A stretch of 64,000 bases of DNA from CAYFHQ01 sp964342805 (lineage in GTDB: Bacteria; Bacillota; Clostridia; Peptostreptococcales; Acidaminobacteraceae), in contig CAYFHQ010000010.1 in assembly GCA_964342805.1 (NCBI GenBank), forward strand, positions 1-64,000. The letters are read 5' to 3'. Below are positions 43,863-52,814 of this stretch, piece by piece; the stretch's first letter is position 1, and the number at the start of each line of letters is the position of its first letter. The position numbers were made by a program, and so were the translations under genes. The notes beneath the pieces are model-generated. The model made no database searches. It was not told the DNA's origin and saw only the letters and a program-made list of their open reading frames with translations.

Positions 43863-45251
43863 ATGGATTTTAAGCAAATTGTTGAAGGCTACCGGGAAGC
43901 CATGGTAGCAGACTTGCAAAAACTCATTGCAATTCGAAGCGTGGAAGGTGCCAAGGAAGGCGACATGCCCTTCGGTGCAGCAGTCCATGAAGCACTGGAG
44001 TCAACCCTCTCACTGGGCGCGTCCATGGGATTTGGCACAAAGAATGTGGACAATCTAGCAGGCCACATTGAAATGGGTACCGGCCATGAACTCATTGGTG
44101 TTTTGGGCCACGTAGACATCGTACCCGAAGGCAAGGACTGGGACTACGACCCCTTTGGTGGTCAGGTAGTGGACGGCAAGCTATACGGCCGAGGCGCCAA
44201 CGACGACAAGGGCCCTATTATTTCCGCCCTCTATGCCATGAAGGCCCTCAAAGACGCCGGTGTTGACGTCAACAAGCGTATCCGTCTCATTTTGGGTACC
44301 AACGAAGAGACTGGCTGGGCCGGCATTACCCACTACTTTAAAAATGAAGAACACCCCACAATGGGTTTCTCCCCGGATGCAGACTTCCCTGCCATCCATG
44401 GTGAAATGGGCATTCTGGTTAGCGACTTTAAGGCCAGTTTCGAGGACACCGTTGATGACGGTGGCATTGAAATCCTTTCCGCCAAGGGCGGCCATGCAGC
44501 AAACATGGTCCCTGACTATGCAGAAGCAGTTATCAAAACCAACGGCAAGGCCATTGCCCACATAGCTGAGGGCTACAATAAAGACCGTGGCGACATTATT
44601 ACCTTGGAGGAAGACGGCGACCGCACCCTGGTAAAGGCCACTGGCGTTTCAGCCCATGGCTCCATGCCAAAACTGGGTGTCAATGCAGTCTCCCACTTGC
44701 TCTGCTTCCTGGACGCCCTGGACCTGCAAATTGGCGACGCCACCAACTTTGTCCGCCACTATGTCCGCCTGATCGGCCTGGAGTACAACGGCCAGAGCAT
44801 TGGCGTGGGCTTTGAGGACCAGTACAACAAGTTGGTCTTCAATGTAGGCGTCCTCAAAATGGACCAAAAAGAAGCCAAACTAGGCATTAACATTCGCTAT
44901 CCCATTACCATGAAGCTCCAAGAAGTCTATGACGGCATGGACAAGTACCTCCTCCACGCCAACTGGACCCACCGGGAAGTGGACCACCTGGGCCCTATCT
45001 TCCTTGAGCCAGACCACCCACTGATTGAAAACCTCATGTCCGTTTACACGGAAATCACCGGTGACACCAGCAAGCCCATTACCATCGGCGGAGGCACCTA
45101 CGCCCGGGCAGCCAAGAACCTGGTCGCCTTTGGCCCCATGTTCCCCGGCCAAGAGGAAACTGCCCACCAAAAGAACGAATACATTGCCGTGGACGACCTG
45201 GTCCGTTGTGCCCACATCTACGCCAATGCCTTATACAAGCTAACCCGATAA
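43863..45251 (+). CDS. pepV: Dipeptidase PepV (M20 family)
   Basis: A 462-residue zinc dipeptidase that cleaves a wide range of dipeptides in the cytoplasm. Metal ligands appear in order: LGHVDIVPEG, GRGANDDKGPI, GTNEETGW, the Asp in FSPDADFP, and the C-terminal TIGGGTYAR region with the last His ligand. The internal lid domain of PepV is present. The ATG follows AAAAGGAAGG. Confidence 0.95.
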   Translation: MDFKQIVEGYREAMVADLQKLIAIRSVEGAKEGDMPFGAAVHEALESTLSLGASMGFGTKNVDNLAGHIEMGTGHELIGVLGHVDIVPEGKDWDYDPFGGQVVDGKLYGRGANDDKGPIISALYAMKALKDAGVDVNKRIRLILGTNEETGWAGITHYFKNEEHPTMGFSPDADFPAIHGEMGILVSDFKASFEDTVDDGGIEILSAKGGHAANMVPDYAEAVIKTNGKAIAHIAEGYNKDRGDIITLEEDGDRTLVKATGVSAHGSMPKLGVNAVSHLLCFLDALDLQIGDATNFVRHYVRLIGLEYNGQSIGVGFEDQYNKLVFNVGVLKMDQKEAKLGINIRYPITMKLQEVYDGMDKYLLHANWTHREVDHLGPIFLEPDHPLIENLMSVYTEITGDTSKPITIGGGTYARAAKNLVAFGPMFPGQEETAHQKNEYIAVDDLVRCAHIYANALYKLTR

Positions 45252-45297
45252 GCGCCCTCCAGATGCGCATGGGCCTAGGCTTTTATCTGTACAACAA

Positions 45298-45333
45298 AAC
45301 CCCCTTGCCCACCCATATGGGTGCAAGGGGGTT
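45298..45333. terminator. Bidirectional terminator between pepV and chrA
   Basis: AACCCCCTTGC / GCAAGGGGGTT with an inner ACCCATATGGGT palindrome. The A-run before and the T-rich tail after let it serve both convergent genes. Confidence 0.88.
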
Positions 45334-45363
45334 CCTATTTGACTAGAACATCTATCCATTTGA

Positions 45364-46548
45364 TTAGAGCATGTATCCGGCTGCAATCACTGCGGCCACT
45401 AAGAAGGGAGCTGGAATCTTCTTGGATTGGAGGACAACTACAGTGAGGACAGTCACCAATAGATTCTCCAATGTAAAACCACTCTTCTGCATGAGGATGA
45501 TGGCAGACACGGTGATCAAACCACCTGCTACGGCATTAATGCCCTTCAGGGAAACCTTGATCCCCTTGATCTTTTTCAGGTTTTCCCAGATGGGAAAAAC
45601 AAAGAAGATCAATAAAAGACCGGGCAAAAAGATCCCCACACCTCCGGCAATGGAGCCCATGACCTGGTAGAGGACACCACTGCCCCTGGCTGCCATGCCG
45701 CCCGCATAAGCACTGAAACTAAACATGGGGCCCGGCAGTCCTTGGACAAGGCCATAGCCAGTCAGGAATTCCTGGTTGGTCATAAACTGTTTGACCTCCA
45801 CTAGTTCAGTGTGCATGACCGGTACGACCACTTGGCCACCACCAAAGACCAGGTAGCCATAGCGGTAGAAGCTTTCAAAGAGGCCTACCAGGTGGTTGTC
45901 CCAAAGGAGTGCTACAGTCAAGGACCCAATGGCAAAGACCACAAAGGCAATGAAATAGGGCCAGGGTGGGTTTAACTTCACATGGTTCCAGAGGTTTTTC
46001 TCCTTGGAGGCCATAACGCTCACGCCCCCACCTATGATAAGGACCACCGGGAAGACCCAGGGTTCTCGAACCAAGTAGGTGGTCAGGCCACCGAAGAGCA
46101 AAAGGGCAACCGTTAACCTGTCCGTCACAACCTTTTTCCCGATCCGGTAGGCTGCTAAGATAATAAAGCCCACCGCCATGGGGCCGATAAATCGCAGGCC
46201 CTCTGCAGACACATTGGCACTGGCCAAAATCTGATACAGGAAGGAAAGACCCGTCATGGCCACCAGGACGGGCAGGGCCCATACCAGCATGGTTAAAAAG
46301 GCCAGGAGGGGGCCTCCTGTCTTATAGCCAATGGAAATGATGGTCTGGGTAGAGGTCGGCCCTGGTAGGACTGAGCAAAGGGCAATCAGCTCAACTAGAT
46401 CTTCTTCTTGAATATAGGCCTTCTTGGTTACCAACTGGTCAGTGAAGACTCCATAATGGGCCGCTGGCCCCCCGTAGGCACCCAGTGAACAGATAAATAC
46501 ATCTTTTAAAAATCTTGACCATTTTACCTTGTGCTTTTTCACATGCAC
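45364..46548 (-). CDS. chrA: Chromate transporter (ChrA, full-length)
   Basis: A two-halved 394-residue CHR family transporter. The first half carries the typical GAYGGPAAHYGVFTDQLV and ALCSVLPGPTSTQT motifs, the second FGGGQVVVPVMHTELV and GLVQGLPGPMFSFSAYAGG. Exporters of this family reduce cellular chromate; physiological substrates in anaerobes may be other oxyanions. It is divergent from padR, with operators between. Confidence 0.93.
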   Translation of the reverse strand: MHVKKHKVKWSRFLKDVFICSLGAYGGPAAHYGVFTDQLVTKKAYIQEEDLVELIALCSVLPGPTSTQTIISIGYKTGGPLLAFLTMLVWALPVLVAMTGLSFLYQILASANVSAEGLRFIGPMAVGFIILAAYRIGKKVVTDRLTVALLLFGGLTTYLVREPWVFPVVLIIGGGVSVMASKEKNLWNHVKLNPPWPYFIAFVVFAIGSLTVALLWDNHLVGLFESFYRYGYLVFGGGQVVVPVMHTELVEVKQFMTNQEFLTGYGLVQGLPGPMFSFSAYAGGMAARGSGVLYQVMGSIAGGVGIFLPGLLLIFFVFPIWENLKKIKGIKVSLKGINAVAGGLITVSAIILMQKSGFTLENLLVTVLTVVVLQSKKIPAPFLVAAVIAAGYML

Positions 46549-46654
46549 TCCTTTACATACTCAAAATCCTTTTCAGCCCAAACGATCCTAGCTGAAGATT
46601 TGCTCATGCAAATCCAAAACGGATTAAACCCTTGAAAACACTAGTTCGCACTTG

Positions 46655-46680
46655 ATTTTTCGTCCAAAATATGTTAAAAT
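46655..46680 (+). promoter_or_regulatory. padR promoter
   Basis: TTGATT, a 17-bp spacer and TAAAAT (about 46675-46680). The operators at 46679-46708 begin at the end of the -10, so PadR would repress its own gene. Confidence 0.5.
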
Positions 46681-46708
46681 ATCGTTATCCGATATCGAAT
46701 TTCGATAT
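46679..46708. promoter_or_regulatory. Tandem palindromic operators, probably PadR
   Basis: Two copies of ATATCG-N5-CGATAT at 46679-46695 and 46692-46708 share four bases. The second is a perfect 8+1+8 palindrome (ATATCGAA-T-TTCGATAT). They lie in the chrA/padR divergent region right at the padR promoter. Confidence 0.75.
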
Positions 46709-46737
46709 AACCAAAGTTTACCCTAGAGGTGGTCTTT

Positions 46738-47046
46738 ATGCAAGATAAAATTTTGAGAAAACTCTTTTTAGGCTTTATCCATATCCACATTCTCCACCAC
46801 GCCAAAGTGGAACCCTTTTATGGGGCCTGGATGATGGAAGAACTCCGGGAACATGGCTACGACATGTCTCCAGGTACTTTATACCCCTTGCTCAACAGCA
46901 TGGAAACAAGCGGTTTGTTGACCAAGGAAGAAAAGAATGTCGATGGCAAAGTTCGCAAGTACTATTCCATCACTCAAGTGGGCGAAAGTGTGCTGAAAGA
47001 GGCCAGAAGTAAGGCATACGAACTCTTTAAGGAGATTAAGAACTAG
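46738..47046 (+). CDS. PadR family transcriptional regulator
   Basis: A 102-residue winged-helix repressor of the PadR family. The HTH segment YGAWMMEELREHGYDMSPGTLYPLLNSMETSGLL is family-typical (conserved core GTLYPLLNSME). The ATG at 46738 follows GAGGTGG; the GTG nine bases earlier is inside the binding site. It is divergent from chrA, so it probably represses chrA and itself; the ligand is unknown. Confidence 0.93.
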   Translation: MQDKILRKLFLGFIHIHILHHAKVEPFYGAWMMEELREHGYDMSPGTLYPLLNSMETSGLLTKEEKNVDGKVRKYYSITQVGESVLKEARSKAYELFKEIKN

Positions 47047-47104
47047 GGTTTCTACCACCACATACCTTGAGGAGTGCCCCAAGGCTTACCAAAGAAAAAA
47101 TTAG

Positions 47105-47149
47105 AAAAGACCTGAATGAGCTGCCAATGGGCTGTCATTCAGGTCTTTT
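47105..47149. terminator. Terminator of padR
   Basis: A perfect 15-bp stem AAAAGACCTGAATGA / TCATTCAGGTCTTTT with a 15-nt loop, 58 bp past the padR stop. Confidence 0.93.
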
Positions 47150-47318
47150 GTGTTTGAATAGTTTGTGCTCTTAACAAGGCACTTGTCATAACAACTCTTG
47201 TGGTCCTTAAAGTGGTACTTATAGCGTCTCTTATCAGAGCCTAAAATGGCTTTAAGCTACAAGGCCTCTACTTTCAATGGGTCTGATTCGGAACGACCCA
47301 GTCCCAAGCGTGTGAGAT

Positions 47319-48605
47319 TTAGCCGACTTGTTCACTTGCCTCAGCTGCGGGCGCATCGATATCCACACCCCGCATGAGCCAGGCGTAAACAGCAACGCCT
47401 AGGACGCCAGATATAGCGACAACATAGACCACTACGTCTGTCCGGAGCACTTCAGTCAGGCCGCCGGCGACCATGGACCCTATGGGCTGTGAGGCCATCA
47501 TGAGGGTGCCCAGTACAGAACCGACACGGCCCATTTTTTCCAGGGGAACAGTCTTTTGGAAGATGGTCGACACACACACGTTGACCATACCCACAAAGAC
47601 TGCAGCAAAACTCATAATGCCACCTGTAATGGCTATGATCTGGATGGCACCTGTAATGCCATCGGACTCAATGATTCCCATGAAGTAACCCATAATGGCC
47701 ACAAAGGCAGAGGTTGCCAGGAGGCCAAGGCTGATCAAGTGCTTGGGTTTAATCTTCTTGGAAACTAGAGCGGCCAACATGGGACCGAATACCATGCCAA
47801 AACCAAGTAGGAAGTTGAAGAAGCCCAGTTGCTCTGGGGACACGCCAAAACGTTGTACCAAGGCAAAAGGCATAACTACGCTGAACATGGGGCCGAAGGT
47901 CATGTTGACCACTAGGGCCATGGCAATGATTGCGATCATAAATCGGTTGTTGATCATGAAGGACAAGCCGTCTTTAAAGTCGGCTACAAAGCCTGCAAGA
48001 GAGGGTTTTGTCTTGGACAAATTGCCCTTGGGCATTTGTATAAAGGCTTCAGAAATCGAGGAGAAGAGGAAGCTGATCCCGTCGATCACTAGAACCATGA
48101 AGATCCCTGCAAAGCCATAGATAACACCTGCAATAATGGGTGCAAAAAGCATAAGCATTTGGTTGGAAGAGGACCTGAATGCGTTGGCAGACATGAGGCG
48201 TTCTTTCTCAACGATCGAAGGAAGAACCGCACCCACGGCCGGGTCAAAGAAGGCGTTTACCGTCTGTAGGACAATGACTAGGGCGTAAATTTCCCAAACG
48301 CTCAAGGAGCCTTTTGCCATGTATAAACCAGCAAAGGCCAAGGTGACGATCCCGCTAATGGCGTCCAGACCTACAATCAACTTCTTCCGATCAATCCAGT
48401 CGGCAAAGACGCCGCCAATCGGACCTAGGATCAGTCTTGGGATGGCCCCAACAACTAAAACGGACGCAAACAAGGCTGCTGAACCCGTGGTTTTCATTAC
48501 GTAGAGAGAAAGTGCAAAATGCATGAGGGCCGTCCCCAAGTTGGACACTAGGCCACCCATCCAGAGTAGTACATAATTTCTGTTCCTCAACAAACTAAAA
48601 TCCAT
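47319..48605 (-). CDS. MFS transporter (paralogue of the RiPP-locus exporter)
   Basis: A 428-residue, twelve-helix major facilitator of the drug-exporter (macrolide/MFS_3) type: GPIGGVFADWIDRKKLIVG is the loop 2-3 motif, LFAPIIAGVIYGF the middle. It shares long segments with the exporter at 56909 (FALSLYV, LVVGAIP, GPIGGVFADW, DRKK). Substrate unknown. It starts about 330 bp from the galU terminator and is monocistronic. Confidence 0.9.
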   Translation of the reverse strand: MDFSLLRNRNYVLLWMGGLVSNLGTALMHFALSLYVMKTTGSAALFASVLVVGAIPRLILGPIGGVFADWIDRKKLIVGLDAISGIVTLAFAGLYMAKGSLSVWEIYALVIVLQTVNAFFDPAVGAVLPSIVEKERLMSANAFRSSSNQMLMLFAPIIAGVIYGFAGIFMVLVIDGISFLFSSISEAFIQMPKGNLSKTKPSLAGFVADFKDGLSFMINNRFMIAIIAMALVVNMTFGPMFSVVMPFALVQRFGVSPEQLGFFNFLLGFGMVFGPMLAALVSKKIKPKHLISLGLLATSAFVAIMGYFMGIIESDGITGAIQIIAITGGIMSFAAVFVGMVNVCVSTIFQKTVPLEKMGRVGSVLGTLMMASQPIGSMVAGGLTEVLRTDVVVYVVAISGVLGVAVYAWLMRGVDIDAPAAEASEQVG

Positions 48606-48873
48606 ATCTTCCCCGTTCCTTTCACCAAACGATCATAAAAGTATAAATGCCAAACTGAATCATGTAAAACTTAATCTAGGCCTAGTATATCCTGAACCGT
48701 CTTTAAATCAATGAAACGTTAGCATATTTTTCATTAGAATTTCATGAGAAAAATGCCTTCTAACATTTGAAAACACAGGATTTTTAACGTTCATGTTCAC
48801 CCTGTGCTTACCGGTGAATCACAAGATTGAAACTAGGTTTATGAAGGCCTAAGACAACAAGGAAACATGAAAA
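48606..48873. other. Intergenic region upstream of the MFS gene
   Basis: AT-rich sequence with the short palindrome CTAGGCCTAG near 48690. No gene, no clear operator otherwise. Confidence 0.4.
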
Positions 48874-48909
48874 AAGGAGTGGGAATCTCATGTGATTTTC
48901 CCACTCCTT
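48874..48909 (-). terminator. Terminator of the galU/glycosyltransferase operon
   Basis: AAGGAGTGGGAA / TTCCCACTCCTT (12 bp, 12-nt loop), followed on the minus strand by TTTTTT, just downstream of galU. Confidence 0.93.
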
Positions 48910-48931
48910 CTATAACGTTTTTACTGGTTGC

Positions 48932-49804
48932 CTACAGACCCTTTACAATGTCCTTCAAGTAGTCTGCAAAACCGTCCTTGACTTGGTCATGGCGGAGGGC
49001 GTACTCCACTGTGGCCTTCAAGAAGCCCAACTTGTCTCCTGTGTCGTAACGAATGCCTTCAAAGTCATAGGCGTAAACCCCTTGTTCTTCCATGAGGGCA
49101 CGGATGGCGTCCGTCAACTGAATTTCTCCACCCTTGCCAGGCTGGGTCTGTTCAATGTGACCAAAAACTTCCGGCGTTAGGACGTAACGACCTAAGATAG
49201 CTGCGTTGGATGGTGCTTCATCGATGGCTGGTTTTTCCACCATGTCTGTAAGCTTATAGGTGCGGTCATTGAGTTTTTCACCTGCAATGATCCCGTACTT
49301 GTCCACCTGGGATGGGTCAACGGTTTGTACACCTACCACAGAGCAACCATACTGGTCATAAGCGTCGACAAGCTGCTTTAGACAGGGCTTGCCTGGGTTA
49401 TGGACAATATCGTCACCCAGGAGAACTGCAAAGGGCTCATTGCCCACAAAGGCCTTGGCACAATGGATGGCATGTCCTAGACCCTTCATTTCCTTCTGGC
49501 GTACAAAGTGAACGTTTGCCATTCCAGAAATGCCTTCTACGATTTCAAGAAAGTCTGTCTTGCCCTTGTCCCGTAGGTTGGCTTCCAACTCTGGTGCTTT
49601 ATCAAAATGATTCACAATGGCCTCTTTGTTGCGACCATTAATAATAAGGATTTCTTCGATACCTGCTGCAACCGCTTCCTCTACAATATATTGAATTGCA
49701 GGCTTGTCCACGATTGGTAGCATTTCCTTTGGCTGAGCCTTTGTAGCGGGCAAGAAACGGGTCCCATACCCGGCCGCCGGAATAACTGCCTTTCTTACTT
49801 TCAC
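48932..49804 (-). CDS. galU: UTP--glucose-1-phosphate uridylyltransferase
   Basis: Makes UDP-glucose, the sugar donor for wall and exopolysaccharides. The nucleotide-binding start KAVIPAAGYGTRFLPATKA and the segments EMLPIVDKPAIQYIVEEAV and AVLLGDDIV are diagnostic. A GTG at 49804 is chosen because GGGAGG precedes it at normal spacing and it gives the family's usual N-terminus (290 residues). It is the last gene of a leftward operon with three glycosyltransferases, to which it could supply UDP-glucose. Confidence 0.95.
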   Translation of the reverse strand: MKVRKAVIPAAGYGTRFLPATKAQPKEMLPIVDKPAIQYIVEEAVAAGIEEILIINGRNKEAIVNHFDKAPELEANLRDKGKTDFLEIVEGISGMANVHFVRQKEMKGLGHAIHCAKAFVGNEPFAVLLGDDIVHNPGKPCLKQLVDAYDQYGCSVVGVQTVDPSQVDKYGIIAGEKLNDRTYKLTDMVEKPAIDEAPSNAAILGRYVLTPEVFGHIEQTQPGKGGEIQLTDAIRALMEEQGVYAYDFEGIRYDTGDKLGFLKATVEYALRHDQVKDGFADYLKDIVKGL

Positions 49805-49830
49805 CTTGGTTCCTCCCATCACATCAAACA

Positions 49831-51582
49831 TTAATTCATTTCGCTGAGGTTTGCCCCTTGCTCCTGCTGTTCTTTATAGGCAATATTTGTTCGATTGAGC
49901 TTGAAGTACAAGGAGTCAATGAACATCATCAGCAAACGGTTACCCAGATCAGGTTCATTCTTCATCAGTTGTTCCAAATCCTCTTTTTTGATGGAAAGAA
50001 CTTCAACAAACTCGCTGGCAATACCCGTGGAGTTGTATCGTTCCTTGCCCCGAACCAAGAAGGTTTCCCCAATGACACCATTGGAGCATACCGTTCCTAG
50101 ACGTACCTCTTCCCCTTGTTCATTGCGTTTGATAATCCGAACACAACCGTTGAGGATCATGTACATAACCAAATTGTCGTCACCTTCTCTGAAGAGGATC
50201 TCGTCTTCATTATAGGCACTCATTTGGGTAACTTGGGCCAGGTGGGCCAGGTCTGTATCTGTGAAACTCTCGAAATAGCGAAGCTTTCTTAAGTTGTCGA
50301 CAATGACACGCTTGGAAATCTGCTGGTACTTCTCCTTGTCGATCTTGTAGATGACACGGGACACATTGTTCTTTTCCATTTCACGGCGGGCATACTCCCG
50401 GTTTTCAATGGTCATTTCAATGATCCGTGTCCAGTCCTTCTGTCGCTTCCTAAACTCGGTGAAGGGGTCCTGCTTGGGCAGGGCGTCATACTTGGACAAG
50501 TAGACGTTGCGTATGGATTCCCGGCAGCCTTCCACATTGCCGTCTGACAGGTACTCCAGAGCCAGGAGCATGTTGGTCTTAAAGATCTTGTCTTCCAGGT
50601 CGTCCCGGAGGAAGTCCCCTGGATATGGGGCAAAATCGTCGGGGGTTACCCGGTTCATGTTGTTGACCTCATATTGGGACTCGATCTTATAGCGTTGGTA
50701 CATGAAACGATAGATATCTTCCCTAAACCGTTTCCAAATGGGGTGGTTCTTCTTTGGTGGCAGGTGCTTAATGCCCAGTTTGTTGTCTAGGAAGAAGTCA
50801 AAACCAAACATCTTAGCGTTGAGCAGGTAATCAATATCTTCTCCCCGGGTTACCTGAGGATCAAAAGGAACGATCTTGAACATGTTCTTATGGATGACCA
50901 TGGCACCACCAAAGGCAAATGGCGTTACCTTGAGCCGCGGATCGCAGGCAATGATCTTGTCAAAGGCCTGGGTCTTAGAGCCAAAACGGTTCCAGAAGGT
51001 CATCCAAGGGACAATATCCACGTCGTCATAAAACTCGTCATACTTATTGAGGTAGTAACCCGCTACCCCATATACACCCTTACCATAAATGCGTCGCCCA
51101 ATAAACTCCGTTGCCATGTCCACCCATTCGGTGTTTTCAAAAACTTCGTCGTCATCGATCAGCATGGTCACATCCGCCCCAAGGATGTGGGAGCTGAATA
51201 AACAGATATTGCGGACGTTGGAATAGCCCTTAAGGTTGAGCAACTCATTGGCCCGCTCACTGAGGCCCTTTTCCCGCAACATTTCTTTTATGTTTCTCAG
51301 GTTCTCTTGGGTGAACAAGTAGACATCGATATCCAGGTCCGCCTCTTCAACGATTTTGCGTACCCGGTCTTCTGCCTGCTTCTCCACTTCATCTGCCGTT
51401 GGACACACTGGAATAATCAACTTAAAATTCTGGTTTTTAAGTCCCTTTATACTCTCCAGCGTTCTGCCCAATGTGTCATCCCCATCCAAAGGTGTTGGGT
51501 GATCATAGACTGCATCACCTTCATGCCAAGGGTCAGCTTTTTCCCTCGACCAATACGTCGGAATAACCATGGTTACATTCAT
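49831..51582 (-). CDS. GT2-like glycosyltransferase fused to a cyclic-nucleotide-binding domain
   Basis: A 583-residue cytoplasmic protein. Residues 1-330 are a GT-A-fold transferase: VTMVIPTYW, then MLIDDDEVFENTEW (metal-binding DxD), later RGEDIDYLLNAKMFG. Residues about 437-560 are a CAP-type cyclic-nucleotide-binding fold (FESFTDTDLAHLAQ, LFREGDDNLVMYMILNGCVRI and the phosphate-binding loop GVIGETFLVRGKERYNSTG). GE and Arg of the pocket are present, so binding of cAMP or another ligand is possible. This fusion is unusual. It lies 26 bp before galU. Confidence 0.9.
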   Translation of the reverse strand: MNVTMVIPTYWSREKADPWHEGDAVYDHPTPLDGDDTLGRTLESIKGLKNQNFKLIIPVCPTADEVEKQAEDRVRKIVEEADLDIDVYLFTQENLRNIKEMLREKGLSERANELLNLKGYSNVRNICLFSSHILGADVTMLIDDDEVFENTEWVDMATEFIGRRIYGKGVYGVAGYYLNKYDEFYDDVDIVPWMTFWNRFGSKTQAFDKIIACDPRLKVTPFAFGGAMVIHKNMFKIVPFDPQVTRGEDIDYLLNAKMFGFDFFLDNKLGIKHLPPKKNHPIWKRFREDIYRFMYQRYKIESQYEVNNMNRVTPDDFAPYPGDFLRDDLEDKIFKTNMLLALEYLSDGNVEGCRESIRNVYLSKYDALPKQDPFTEFRKRQKDWTRIIEMTIENREYARREMEKNNVSRVIYKIDKEKYQQISKRVIVDNLRKLRYFESFTDTDLAHLAQVTQMSAYNEDEILFREGDDNLVMYMILNGCVRIIKRNEQGEEVRLGTVCSNGVIGETFLVRGKERYNSTGIASEFVEVLSIKKEDLEQLMKNEPDLGNRLLMMFIDSLYFKLNRTNIAYKEQQEQGANLSEMN

Positions 51583-51620
51583 GAACCTACTCCTTTCGTG
51601 ATCGTTGCCACAGTAAAAGT

Positions 51621-52814
51621 TTATTTCAATATACTATTATAGAGTTTCTCCACTTCTTTAATGGAACGCTTCCAGGAGAAATTCCCCAGTGCATAGTCGA
51701 AACAACGTTTGGCGCGTTTATCCTTGTCCGGGTGTTGAATTTCCGCAATAATCGCATCGGATAAACTGAGGTCGTCGTCTACCGGAACCAGGGCACCCAC
51801 GTCGTCGGTTACAAAGTCCGGGAGACCGCCTTGGTTGGTCCCCACCACAGGAGTTCCGCAGGCCATGGCCTCTATGGCCACAAGTCCGAAGGGTTCTGTC
51901 CTAGACGGAACGGTGGACACGTCTGCAATATTGTAGAGGTCTACCAACTGCTTTTGGTTGACATGACCTAGGAAATGAACATTTCTTAGGCCCAGTTGGT
52001 CTCTCAGACCTGTAAGTTCGTCATAGAGCTCACCATTTCCGGCAATCAGGGTCACCACATCCCCGTCTAACTCTTCTTCATAGTGCTTGGCTGCCTTCAG
52101 GAGGACGTCGATCCCCTTGAAGTGGGTCAACTTGCCTGCAAAAGACACAATATGGTCAGCATGTTGTTCAATATCAAAGGTTTTAAGAACGTCGGCTGGT
52201 GTTAAATCCTTGGGCATGAAGAGGTGTTCATCATAGCCGTTCATGATCAGCTCCAGCTTTTCAGGTTTTTCTCCATAGAGTTCTTGGACCTCCCGGTCCA
52301 CCTGCTTGGAAATGGTGATGATCTTCTTGGCTTTGGCCGCCCCTTCAAGGGCATAGGGGTGGTAGCGTTCGTCTTTGACAAAGCCCTTGAGGTCTGTCCC
52401 ATGGGCCGTTACCACATAGGGTACGCCGGTCTGGGCTGCTGCGTATGGGGTGATCCACAGGTGCTGGGCATGGATTACGTCAGGCTTGAAGCTTTCCACT
52501 TCTTCCTTGGCCACCCGTACAAACAAGTCTATGTAAGCCTTCATTTGGTCGTCATTTAAGGCATAGTAGGTATTGTTGCTACGGGGGTGGGACGTAAAGC
52601 ATGGAAAGTTAAAGGGCAGGTCACAAGTACTGCCGCAGTTGTCACTAAAGGTTAAGACACGGCTTTCAAAGCCATCATAGGTCATTTCCTTGTGTTCCGG
52701 ATACACCACTTTCACCGTGTGTCCCAGAGAACTCAGCTCCTTGGCCAAATTCATCGTGTAGATGCCGCTGCCGGACCCTTCCAATGGAAAGTGGTTCATA
52801 ATGAGTATTCTCAA
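51621..52814 (-). CDS. Family 4 glycosyltransferase
   Basis: A GT-B-fold transferase of 397 residues. NHFPLEGSGSGIYTMNLAKEL forms the start of the acceptor domain, and the donor domain has the GT4 signature VPSRTEPFGLVAIEAMACG with the conserved ExFGxxxxEA. The TTG at 52814 behind GGAGG is taken as start (RILIMNHFPLEG); the upstream frame extension to 52868 has no binding site. It overlaps the end of the preceding gene by 140 bp. Confidence 0.92.
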   Translation of the reverse strand: MRILIMNHFPLEGSGSGIYTMNLAKELSSLGHTVKVVYPEHKEMTYDGFESRVLTFSDNCGSTCDLPFNFPCFTSHPRSNNTYYALNDDQMKAYIDLFVRVAKEEVESFKPDVIHAQHLWITPYAAAQTGVPYVVTAHGTDLKGFVKDERYHPYALEGAAKAKKIITISKQVDREVQELYGEKPEKLELIMNGYDEHLFMPKDLTPADVLKTFDIEQHADHIVSFAGKLTHFKGIDVLLKAAKHYEEELDGDVVTLIAGNGELYDELTGLRDQLGLRNVHFLGHVNQKQLVDLYNIADVSTVPSRTEPFGLVAIEAMACGTPVVGTNQGGLPDFVTDDVGALVPVDDDLSLSDAIIAEIQHPDKDKRAKRCFDYALGNFSWKRSIKEVEKLYNSILK

